Origin: Klebsiella indica
GTDB lineage: Bacteria; Pseudomonadota; Gammaproteobacteria; Enterobacterales; Enterobacteriaceae
Length of the DNA stretch: 64,000 nt
Assembly: GCF_005860775.1 (NCBI RefSeq)
Contig: NZ_VCHQ01000018.1
Coordinates: 56,337 to 120,336, forward strand
Reading direction: 5' to 3'
The translations under genes were made by a program, and so were the position numbers. The notes under the pieces were generated by a model. It was not told the origin of the DNA, searched no databases, and saw only the letters and a list, made by a program, of their open reading frames with translations. This document shows, one piece after another, positions 16,762 to 24,325 of the stretch. The stretch's first letter is position 1. Each line of letters starts with the position of its first letter.

Positions 16762-17645
16762 TGGCACCCGGAACACGCGATGTGCTGATCCTGCTGTTGA
16801 TCGTCTGTGGCTGGGCGTTTAATGTGATAGCCATGAAGTTTGGCCTGATGGAGCTGCCGCCATTGTTTATGCTGGCGCTGCGTTTTCTGTTAGTGGCGCT
16901 GTTGCTGGTGCCGTTTCATCCCGTGACGCGGCAGCAACTGCCCTGGCTGGTATTGTTGGCATTCACTTTTGGTTTTATTCACTTCGGATTAATGGTGCTC
17001 GGCATGCGCAGCACTGATGCAGGCAGCACCGCCGTGTTGATCCAGATGGGCACACCGTTTGCCATGATTCTTGCTGCGGTGTGGCTAAAAGAAACCCTGA
17101 CACTGCGGCGCATCTTTGGAGTGTTGCTGGCACTGAGCGGGGTTATTGTCCTTGCAGGTAGTCCTTCTCTGGCATCCTGGCGGAGTGTGTTTCTGCTGCT
17201 TATCAGCGCCTCCGGCTGGTCCGTCACCACCATGCTAGTAAAGCTTGCGCCACCAATTAAGCCGATGGCGATGACCGGCTGGTTGTCGCTGTTTGCTTTA
17301 CCGATGGTGGCACTGGCATCCGCGTTGCTTGAGACCAATCAGTTACCCTTGCTGTTGGCTGCGGGTTGGCGTGGCTGGCTCGGCGTGATTTATAGTGTGC
17401 TGGGATCTTCGCTGCTGGCCTATTCCTTATGGTATGGCTTACTGAAACGCTACCCCGCCAGCCAATTGTTGCCGTGGTCACTGCTTAGTCCTGCACTGGC
17501 GATGATGATGGGGGTATGGGTATTTAGTGAGCGACTTGATCACGCCAAGCTCGGTGGGGCTGCGCTGATTGTGGGTGGGATATTGTTTGCTATTCTGCCT
17601 CAAAGGGCTTTGCGGATTAGGTTGTCTGATAAGCAGCGAGTTTAA
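16758..17645 (+). CDS. EamA/DMT family transporter (RhaT-like exporter)
   Basis: The 295 residues have ten predicted spans in two EamA repeats. The first repeat is clear (LLLIVCGWAFNVIAMKFGLM, then LALRFLLVALLLVPF). Family members such as YdcZ, EamA and YedA export amino acids and metabolites. As the last intact gene of the amidase operon it may export a product or relieve accumulation of an intermediate. Its start overlaps the amidase stop. Confidence 0.87.
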   Translation: MMAPGTRDVLILLLIVCGWAFNVIAMKFGLMELPPLFMLALRFLLVALLLVPFHPVTRQQLPWLVLLAFTFGFIHFGLMVLGMRSTDAGSTAVLIQMGTPFAMILAAVWLKETLTLRRIFGVLLALSGVIVLAGSPSLASWRSVFLLLISASGWSVTTMLVKLAPPIKPMAMTGWLSLFALPMVALASALLETNQLPLLLAAGWRGWLGVIYSVLGSSLLAYSLWYGLLKRYPASQLLPWSLLSPALAMMMGVWVFSERLDHAKLGGAALIVGGILFAILPQRALRIRLSDKQRV

Positions 17646-17790
17646 ATCTGCGCAAACCAACAGTTACTTCCGCTCCCTTGTTCAGATAAATAAAAGCCAA
17701 TGCGCCAGTGGGTGCGATGTTTGTCGAGGAAAATGTAAAATGACTCAGGTCGTTACCTTATTTTTCCGCCAACGGTGACACGAAGACACA

Positions 17791-18369
17791 ATGCCCCCCT
17801 ATTTCACCTCAGCCGAGCTTAAAAAGACCTACCGCTTGATAAATCATGGGCCAGCCACACTGGTATCTGCCATCCATGATGGCATTGAAAACGTTATGGC
17901 TACATCCTGGTTTTGTGGTCTGGATTTCACACCTGCCAAACTGACAGTAGTGCTGGATAAATCCTCCCATAGCAGTGTGGACAACTTTGCCCGCCATATT
18001 CGCCAACATCTTGACCAGCAAGGTTTTCACGATGTAGCAGTGGTGGCGCCGATAAACTGTTTTAAAGCCACGCGTATTGATCCTGACGATCCCCGGGTCG
18101 GCTGGAGTCTCGTCTCCATTCGGCGTTCAACTGGAAAGGAAGCCGCAGTGCTGCCAAATTTCGGTGGCAGCTTACCCAATGCCTGCTTTCTTGATACGTT
18201 TGATGTGCCCATATTGTGACTACCCCACTCGTATCCGACACGTTCCCAGCATTCACCCGATGAGCATCTGCTCGCCGATATCGCCTGCGAAGCGCTGCAA
18301 ATCATGACTGGTCTGTATTGGGATCTGGCTGAGCAGGGCCGGAAGGTCATGATCGATCGGCAAGGCTGA
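17791..18369 (+). pseudogene. Chimeric remnant: flavin reductase N-terminus fused to M20 peptidase C-terminus, with internal stop
   Basis: The first about 60 codons (ELKKTYRLINHGPATLVSA, then MATSWFCGLDFTPAKLTVVL) are the start of a flavin-reductase-like FMN-binding split-barrel protein. After DKSSHS the frame becomes the C-terminal end of an M20 family metallopeptidase (HIRQHLDQQGFHDV, LPNFGGSLPNACF). At 18217-18219 a TGA replaces what should be a Trp codon in the DVP-x-L-W-x-P-H-S-Y motif. The same frame then continues for 49 more codons to TGA 18367. A deletion between two genes plus a nonsense mutation explains it. Both parents are plausible former members of the amide operon. Confidence 0.8.
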
Positions 18370-18384
18370 CATCATGGAGGCCCT

Positions 18385-18552
18385 GTGCACAACACTGAGA
18401 TTCACTACTTTATGGCTGTGACCACCAGCTCGTTCAGCGCCGCCAACCAGCAACTGTTTGTCGCCAGTGCCATCTATTACGAAACGGTAAATTTCAGTGC
18501 AAACACTTACGCCGGACCTTTTATACGAGGCAATACAGTTTATTACATTTGA
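18385..18552 (+). pseudogene. LysR regulator remnant (first 25 codons of HTH)
   Basis: From GTG 18385 the peptide reads HNTEIHYFMAVTTSSFSAAN, then QQLFVA. This is the opening of a LysR HTH (usually followed by QPALSKQI). After FVA the match stops and 28 unrelated codons lead to TGA at 18550. It marks the right-hand breakpoint of the degraded end of the amide operon. Confidence 0.65.
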
Positions 18553-18598
18553 TGGCGTGTTGTTACACATGCTGTTGCAAAGAAACAGTAATTGGTTT

Positions 18599-18617
18599 GA
18601 TAATGATTTCTCTTTTC
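18599..18617. promoter_or_regulatory. Candidate Fur box
   Basis: GATAATGATTTCTCTTTTC matches the 19-bp Fur consensus (GATAATGATAATCATTATC) perfectly in its first nine positions and in 13 of 19 overall. It sits 44 bp before the first gene of the iron-uptake set, where a Fur-controlled promoter is expected. Confidence 0.55.
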
Positions 18618-18660
18618 ATTTAAATGCTATTTATCCATTTGCAGCACGGTATATCCGGCA

Positions 18661-19002
18661 ATGAAAATACAGTTAACCAGAGTAGTCCTGTCCGCCTGCT
18701 TATTATTTGCAGGAACAACGGAGGCTGCAGATCGTGTGATTCTGACGTTAATGTTAACCAATAATGGCTTTTCCCCCGCGACATTAACGGCAAAACCAGG
18801 GCAACGACTCATGATACGGATGACGAATCAAACACAACGTGTAGCTGAACTGGAAAGCTATGACATGAAGTTTGAAAAAATAGCGACCCCAGGCAATACC
18901 ATCACTGTTTTCGCCGGGCCACTTCAGAGCGGTAAATATAAATTTTTCGATGACTACAGCACCACAGGTGTGAGCGGTTGGTTAACTGTTAGCGGGAATT
19001 AA
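18661..19002 (+). CDS. Periplasmic cupredoxin-like protein (EfeO N-domain/Cup type)
   Basis: The 113 residues begin with a signal peptide (MKIQLTRVVLSACLLFAGTT, cleaved near AA-DR). One cupredoxin_1 domain follows, with NNGFSPATLTAKPGQRL and the ending GPLQSGKYKFFDDYST. FDDY near the end is typical of the iron-associated cupredoxins found with FTR1 permeases. Classical type-1 copper ligands (His/Cys/His/Met) are not obvious: there is no cysteine in the mature domain, so it may bind metal differently or act in Fe(II) oxidation with its partners. It is followed after 4 bp by the FTR1 gene. The Shine-Dalgarno is weak. Confidence 0.8.
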   Translation: MKIQLTRVVLSACLLFAGTTEAADRVILTLMLTNNGFSPATLTAKPGQRLMIRMTNQTQRVAELESYDMKFEKIATPGNTITVFAGPLQSGKYKFFDDYSTTGVSGWLTVSGN

Positions 19003-19006
19003 TCTT

Positions 19007-19822
19007 ATGCTGGCGACACTTTTAATCGTTTTTCGGGAAGTGCTGGAAGCAGGTTTAGTTATTTCTATTATTCTCGCCGCCTGTAAAGGGGTGACAATTA
19101 AAATGCAGGTGATAACCGGTATTCTGGCCGGGATCTGCGGAGCTGTGTTGCTGGCATTATTTACTAACCAACTGGAAAACATGCTCTATGGTATTGGGCA
19201 GGAAGTTTTTAATGCGGTTATCCTTCTCCTTGCCGTTGTGATGCTTTCCTGGCAAGTATTGTGGATGTCAATTAAAGGGAAGCAACTGGCAAACGAGAGT
19301 CGCAGCGAAGCGGAGAAAATTCTGGCGCGCGGAGGCCGTTATTTTGCTATCACGGTTATTGTCGCAATAGCAGTATTACGGGAAGGTTCAGAGATTGTGT
19401 TATTTCTTTATAGCCTGTCACTGTCCTCTGGTATTTCTCACACCAGTATGCTGGCGGGTGGCATTGCAGGTATTGTCTGCGGCGCGCTGGTATCATGGGC
19501 GCTGTATTCTGGCCTGATACTGATCCCGTTACGTTATATTTTTATGGTGAGTAATTTTGTTCTGGTGATTATTGCCGCAGGCCTCGCCAGCCAGGCCGTG
19601 GGAATACTGGCCAGTGTTGACATATTGCCTGATCTGGGCGCTCAGGTCTGGAATAGCGCATTTCTGTTGTCTGATAACAGTTGGGCGGGGAACCTTGCGC
19701 GCACTATTTTTGGCTACACAGCCACTCCGATGGGGATCCAGATTTGTTCGTGGGTATTGGTTTTTGTCGTGGTTTACACACTACGTTTTTATTTAAAACG
19801 CAAATATTCAGTCACTCAATAA
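19007..19822 (+). CDS. FTR1 family iron permease
   Basis: The 271-residue, seven-span inner membrane protein has both REXXE iron motifs: REVLE (10-14) and REGSE (125-129). These sites carry iron through the membrane in EfeU and yeast Ftr1. The length is close to EfeU (about 276) and it lacks the long periplasmic N-domain of FetM. It lies between a cupredoxin and a P19-type protein, the usual partners, so the three form a periplasmic ferrous/ferric iron import system. Confidence 0.93.
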   Translation: MLATLLIVFREVLEAGLVISIILAACKGVTIKMQVITGILAGICGAVLLALFTNQLENMLYGIGQEVFNAVILLLAVVMLSWQVLWMSIKGKQLANESRSEAEKILARGGRYFAITVIVAIAVLREGSEIVLFLYSLSLSSGISHTSMLAGGIAGIVCGALVSWALYSGLILIPLRYIFMVSNFVLVIIAAGLASQAVGILASVDILPDLGAQVWNSAFLLSDNSWAGNLARTIFGYTATPMGIQICSWVLVFVVVYTLRFYLKRKYSVTQ

Positions 19823-19837
19823 ACAGGAGTTAGCGCT

Positions 19838-20356
19838 ATGCAGAAGAAAATTATCGGCTGTGTGATGATAGCCGGGGGCATGATGGCAGGCAGTGCTTAT
19901 GCAAAAGAGTACCCTGTCGGAGGACCTGTGTATAAAGATGGAATGGAAATAGCTTCCTCTTATCTGCTGAATATTGAAACATCGCCCATGCCGACTTCAA
20001 TGGTGATGGGGAAAGATGTCGTGCATCTGGAAACAGATGTTCATGCGACTCAGGATAATAAATGGGGATATCCGCCTGATGCATGGATACCTTATTTGAC
20101 CATCGATTATGTTGTTCAGAAAGTCGGAGACAGTAATTATATGGAATTTGGCCAGATGCTGCCGATGTCTGCTAAAGATGGCTCTCATTATGCGCATTCA
20201 GTACAAATGGCTGGTCCAGGGACATATAAAGTCTTTATTAAATACACGCCGCCAGATGAAAAAGGATATGCCCGGCATATTGATAAAGAGACGGGCCTGG
20301 GCCCCTGGTTTAAACCCTTTGTTGAGACATTTACTTTTAAATATCCCCAGGCGTAA
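19838..20356 (+). CDS. Periplasmic iron-binding protein, P19/Tpd (FetP) family
   Basis: The 172 residues start with a signal peptide (KKIIGCVMIAGGMMAGSAYA). The mature region has KEYPVGGPVYKDGMEIASSY, a Met-rich segment (SPMPTSMVMGKDVVHLETDV) and YMEFGQMLPMSAKDGSHYA. The Met, His and Glu residues are those that bind copper and iron in Campylobacter P19 and E. coli FetP. The family delivers iron to the FTR1 permease in the periplasm. AGGAG lies upstream of ATG 19838, and the gap to the permease gene is 15 bp, indicating one transcript. Confidence 0.9.
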   Translation: MQKKIIGCVMIAGGMMAGSAYAKEYPVGGPVYKDGMEIASSYLLNIETSPMPTSMVMGKDVVHLETDVHATQDNKWGYPPDAWIPYLTIDYVVQKVGDSNYMEFGQMLPMSAKDGSHYAHSVQMAGPGTYKVFIKYTPPDEKGYARHIDKETGLGPWFKPFVETFTFKYPQA

Positions 20357-20451
20357 TAACACGGTGTGATTCAGGAGAAAGGTATTCCTGTCAGGCGTCT
20401 GCTGCATTAGTCCTGTTTCATATCCTGTATCGGAAGTATTCGGTATCTGAT

Positions 20452-20580
20452 TATCTACCGTTCATACTTCAGCTTGCAGATGTGTTGGTTTTCCTCGCCC
20501 CCCCGGCCGCTGACGACAATCGGCTCCCGGGGATTTCTGCATTGCATACGTCCTGCAAGGCGCATTATTTGGGGTATATA
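20452..20580. repeat. ERIC-type intergenic repeat, degenerate (copy 1)
   Basis: The ends read CCGTTCATACTTCAGCTTGC and CAAGGCGCATTATTTGGGG followed by TATA. Between them lies GGCTCCCGGGGATT, matching the AGCTCCTGGGGATT core of ERIC elements. It is about 129 bp, the ERIC length, but the core is diverged. It separates the iron genes from the RnfD-like gene. Confidence 0.65.
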
Positions 20581-20641
20581 GCGATATTTTCTCTCGAATG
20601 AACATACAAATTATGCCTGATGTGGCAAGGTCTGAAATAAA

Positions 20642-21589
20642 ATGCGCAATAAGAACCTCATTATTTTCATTGTGTCAATTACACCCGCATTGTTAAGTGG
20701 GTTTATTAATCTTTTTTTAATACAGGCGCAACATGGGGAGCCTCCTGTTCATTACCTGGTCACGTCTGTATTACCTTTTCTTGGCGCAATCGTCTCCGGC
20801 GCATTGCTATTTATCCTGGCCACGCACTGTTTTAACAGCTCTCACCCGCCGCAGACGCTGATCTATTGTGTTTTTATTATCGCGGCAATAACGCCGTTGA
20901 CAACGCCACCCTGGCTGGTGTTGCTGGCAACCTTCGCCGGGTTTATTTTATCGTGTAAATCAGTCAACATCGGTGGGCTGACGCATTCGATTAATGCGGC
21001 AATTGCTGCCCGTTTTATTGTCTTTCTCTGCCATCTGCCACAGACCGATAATACGCTTTGGCAGCAGCATATTGAGGGTTATTCAGGTGCGACGCCGCTC
21101 CAGATGCAGCGTATATGTGCATTCTCACACCATCTCTGTCCTGCTGTGTCGCTCAAAACAGTACTACTGGGGACATGGAATGGCGCGCCCGGCGAAACGT
21201 CGAAAATTGCGATTCTGGCTGGCGCGCTGTTGTTGTTGTGGTGCGGGTCGCTACGGTTGCGCCCGATTATCTTCGGCCTGCTGGGGTTTACGATGACCTG
21301 GTCATTCTTCCGCGCCGATACAAATTTCTGGCAGGTTATCGGCCAACAGATGCTGATGGGAAGTTTTCTGTTTGCATTAATCTTTATGCTGCGCAACCGT
21401 TTTCTGAATCAACTGAGTCCTGGGTATCAATATGCGCATGCGTTCATTTTTGGTGTATTGTGCGTGTTGTTCAGACGGTATGGCCCGTTTGCCGAGGGAA
21501 CCTTGCTGTCATTGATTGCTGCTCAGATAATTATCGCGGTGTGTTATGGTTTGCACCGTCAGTTGCCGGGTCGCAGGGTATCAATTTAG
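20642..21589 (+). CDS. RnfD/NqrB-like membrane flavoprotein, orphan
   Basis: The 315-residue protein has about nine to ten spans. Two motifs place it in the RnfD/NqrB family: SGATPLQ, where Thr151 would carry covalent FMN, and GTWNGAPGETSKIAILAG (178-195), matching the GxxPGSxGETS segment. RnfD and NqrB move electrons and ions across the membrane in multi-subunit complexes. Here no other Rnf or Nqr subunit, no FMN_bind protein and no ApbE flavin transferase is nearby. Standalone relatives have been linked to extracytosolic electron delivery, including iron reduction, and the FTR1/P19 genes upstream make that the best guess. ERIC repeats flank it on both sides. Confidence 0.75.
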   Translation: MRNKNLIIFIVSITPALLSGFINLFLIQAQHGEPPVHYLVTSVLPFLGAIVSGALLFILATHCFNSSHPPQTLIYCVFIIAAITPLTTPPWLVLLATFAGFILSCKSVNIGGLTHSINAAIAARFIVFLCHLPQTDNTLWQQHIEGYSGATPLQMQRICAFSHHLCPAVSLKTVLLGTWNGAPGETSKIAILAGALLLLWCGSLRLRPIIFGLLGFTMTWSFFRADTNFWQVIGQQMLMGSFLFALIFMLRNRFLNQLSPGYQYAHAFIFGVLCVLFRRYGPFAEGTLLSLIAAQIIIAVCYGLHRQLPGRRVSI

Positions 21590-21717
21590 TTCTCAGCATG
21601 AGGGAGAATGGCCTCTTGCTTGTTGATCTGCCAGGCAGGGCTCTACCTGTCGGGATATCAACTTTCTGGACTGATTAAAATCAATTCGTTATTTAGCCAT
21701 ATACTCTGTTTTCCGGT

Positions 21718-21856
21718 TTATACCCGTCATACTTTACGTTGCTTATGTGCTGGCAATAACGGGCGCCATTCCCGGACCGCCCCCTTCGTGAACAGCGCAA
21801 TCGCTGTACAAAACGGTTAACAGTTTTGTTCTGCAACGCGAATTATTTAGGGTATA
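21718..21856. repeat. ERIC-type intergenic repeat, degenerate (copy 2)
   Basis: It starts TATACCCGTCATACTTTACG and ends TGCAACGCGAATTATTTAGG followed by GTATA, the two ends of an ERIC element. The middle is different from copy 1. With copy 1 it brackets the RnfD-like gene. It reaches to within 40 bp of the nuc start and may contain its promoter. Confidence 0.7.
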
Positions 21857-21894
21857 TACTCTTGACGAACCGCAGCAACCGGAGTGAAAGCACG

Positions 21895-22419
21895 ATGCGT
21901 AAGCTCATTTTTGCCCTGACCTTTGCGATGGTCATGCCCGTTATGGCGGGGCAGCCGCCAGAAATTGTGGTAGGCTTTTCACCCTCCACTTCTCATGATG
22001 CGCAGAACAACGTTTTAAGCATCATTAACAGCGCCCGACACAGCCTTGACGTGGCAGCCTACCTGTTCACCAGCAAACCAATCGCGATAGCACTGCTAAA
22101 TGCCAGGCAGCGCGGTGTGTCGGTACGAGTTGTGGCGGATAAAAAAGCCAACAGCGATCGGTATACGGCAGCAACATTTCTGGCCAATCACCATATCCCG
22201 GTACGTCTTGACGGACATTACGCCACCATGCATAACAAATTTATTGTCGCCGACCGCCGGTCGGTAGAAACCGGCTCCTTTAACTACACCATCAGTGCAG
22301 ACAAACACAACGCTGAAAATGCTTTGTTGATCCGCAATGCCCCCGAACTGGCGGCAAAATATCAGCAGGAATTTAACCGCCTCTGGAACGAATCCAGACC
22401 ACTTAACCATCATGACTGA
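21895..22419 (+). CDS. nuc: Secreted phospholipase-D-superfamily endonuclease (Nuc-like)
   Basis: The 174-residue protein has a signal peptide (MRKLIFALTFAMVMPVMA) and one HKD motif: His113-x-Lys115 ... Asp120, followed by GSFN (127-130) and Glu141. One HKD per chain means it works as a dimer, like Nuc of the IncN plasmid pKM101 and Salmonella, which it resembles in length and sequence. The enzyme cuts double- and single-stranded DNA without metal, in the periplasm. I chose ATG 21895; the upstream extension to 21826 lies in the ERIC repeat. The family is common on conjugative plasmids, so this copy may be plasmid-derived. Confidence 0.88.
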   Translation: MRKLIFALTFAMVMPVMAGQPPEIVVGFSPSTSHDAQNNVLSIINSARHSLDVAAYLFTSKPIAIALLNARQRGVSVRVVADKKANSDRYTAATFLANHHIPVRLDGHYATMHNKFIVADRRSVETGSFNYTISADKHNAENALLIRNAPELAAKYQQEFNRLWNESRPLNHHD

Positions 22420-22430
22420 TCTTCCCTCAG

Positions 22431-22450
22431 GGCCGCATTGGCTTGCGGCC
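22431..22450 (+). terminator. Terminator-like hairpin after nuc
   Basis: GGCCGCA (22431-22437) pairs with TGCGGCC (22444-22450), loop of 6 nt, 12 bp after the nuc stop. The T-run is poor (ATTTATC). Confidence 0.5.
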
Positions 22451-23047
22451 ATTTATCATCTGCTCATGCCTTTTCCCCGCATCGGGTGGGTTATTGAATC
22501 ATCTCCCACGGATGTCTGGTCTGCTTAATGAGGTCCTCAGCAGAAGCTCGCCGTATCAAAATGGAGACGTGGAAGAGCGATATTCACGAAGGAACGGAAG
22601 CTACCCCTGATTCATCGTCCGAAATAGACCTTCGCCAATGGAAGCAGAAACAGGCGATCGTGTAATTGATTGTTTATCGTACAGGTGGGCCTGCCATGAC
22701 TAAATGTTTATCACTGCGCAAAACGGTACTTACACCGGCCGTGAATCTCTCCTCCTCACCACTGTAAAAAGCTATTTATCTCACGATAAGCATCTGTGGT
22801 TTTCATGGCTGACGGTCCAGGTATCAAGCGATAAGAAACCCAACGAGCGGCGACACAATTACAAGCGCGTAGGCGACCATCCCTTTTTCACAAAAACGCC
22901 AGCCACTGACAATTTTTGTCATAAATCTTCAAATCACAATGACGTCATTCACAGAGCACGCAGCAGGCGGATTACAGCCGACTCCCTCTCCCTATACTCG
23001 CTACTGTTATTACTTACCTGAGCCCTGAAACTTAATGCGGAGTAGTT
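22451..23047. other. Intergenic stretch, no gene seen
   Basis: About 600 bp between nuc and the MFS gene. A short frame around 22540-22665 (containing DLRQWKQKQAIV) looks protein-like and could be a gene remnant, but I do not recognise it. The last part should hold the MFS promoter. Confidence 0.35.
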
Positions 23048-24325
23048 ATGAATAGCAGCACAGCATCATTACAAAAAATAAGGCAATTCGATCTTCCGGT
23101 CGCCATACTGCTGGTATTATTGGGTTGCGTACTTTTCTTTTTTTCTTTTGACAGACAAATCGTTTCGATACTGAAAACCACCCTGATGCATCAAATGAAT
23201 GTCAGCAATACCGATTATTCATTACTGATCACCGCATTTATGATACCTTATACCATCATGTATTTCTTCTCCGGTGTGCTGGTCGACAGATATGGCAGTC
23301 GATTTGTTATTACGGGGTTGATGGTATTAATGGCGACCGCCACATTAATTACCGGACTTGCAACTTCACTGACTGGTTTGTTAGCCGGACGGGTATTATT
23401 AGGTATTGCTGAATCCGGTGTCGTACCGGCATTAACCCTGGCGGTATTTACCTGGTTTAAAGCAGAACAGCGGGCCTTTGCCTTTCAGTTAACAAATATT
23501 ATCCAGTCCCTTGGGCTTATTATTGCACCGCCCTTTGTCGCCTGGGTCACCCTTTCTACCGGTTGGCGTTGGGCGTTCTTTATTCCGGCCATCGCCGGGG
23601 TGGTTATTGGATTCTTGTGGTTTATGGCCAGTCGTCGCTCACCGGTTGCCGTAGACAATGCACCGGTTAGGCCTGACGAGACCCACATCACAATGGCTCA
23701 ACGCTACAGGCTGGTACTCACTTCTAAACCTATCTGGGTACTGATTTTCGCCCGTCTGTTGACCGATCCATTCTGGTTTTTCTATCAGTACTGGCAGGTT
23801 GGATTTATGCAAGAAAAGCTAGGGCTCTCATTATCCCGTGTGGGGGAATTAATGTGGTTCCCACCGCTTGCCGCCGTATTTGGCGTACTTCTGGTGTGCA
23901 AAATTTCAGACCGTCTGGTGGCGCGTGGCATTGAGCCAACACGTGCGCGACTGATTATTATCTGGTCGGTCACCTGTCTTTCTCCACTGGTCTTCCTTTT
24001 ACCTTCTGTCACCAATGACATTGCCGCAACGGGTATTATGACGGTTATCAATTTTATGTGTACGGCCTGGCTAAGCATGGCAACCATTATGATGGGCGGC
24101 CTTGCCCCAAGAATAGCCATTGCCACCGCTATTGGCATTATGAGTGCATTAGGTGGAATCAGTTCCATTATTTTCAATGGGTTTGTAGGGACAATTATTG
24201 ACCACTTTGGTTATTCCGTACCGATTTATGCCGGCGCACTACTTCATCCCCTGGGAGCCATTATTCTTGCAATCTATTTTTTATCCAAAAAAAACACCTT
24301 AGTCCATCAGGAGCGTAGTTTATGA
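23048..24325 (+). CDS. MFS transporter, anion:cation symporter (hexuronate-like) family
   Basis: The 425 residues form twelve spans. The MFS motif A appears as GVLVDRYGSRFVI after span 2, and the opening (FFSFDRQIVSILKTTLMHQM) is typical of the ACS group that includes ExuT and GudP. Substrates of that group are sugar acids. The enzyme gene downstream overlaps its stop by 4 bp (ATGA), so the two are coupled. The BNR_4 enzyme and porin nearby suggest import of a short uronic-acid-containing saccharide. Confidence 0.85.
   Translation: MNSSTASLQKIRQFDLPVAILLVLLGCVLFFFSFDRQIVSILKTTLMHQMNVSNTDYSLLITAFMIPYTIMYFFSGVLVDRYGSRFVITGLMVLMATATLITGLATSLTGLLAGRVLLGIAESGVVPALTLAVFTWFKAEQRAFAFQLTNIIQSLGLIIAPPFVAWVTLSTGWRWAFFIPAIAGVVIGFLWFMASRRSPVAVDNAPVRPDETHITMAQRYRLVLTSKPIWVLIFARLLTDPFWFFYQYWQVGFMQEKLGLSLSRVGELMWFPPLAAVFGVLLVCKISDRLVARGIEPTRARLIIIWSVTCLSPLVFLLPSVTNDIAATGIMTVINFMCTAWLSMATIMMGGLAPRIAIATAIGIMSALGGISSIIFNGFVGTIIDHFGYSVPIYAGALLHPLGAIILAIYFLSKKNTLVHQERSL

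Noticed and set aside
20994..21678. Open frames overlapping the RnfD-like gene
   Set aside because: They are out of frame with the clear SGAT/GETS protein and have no domain.
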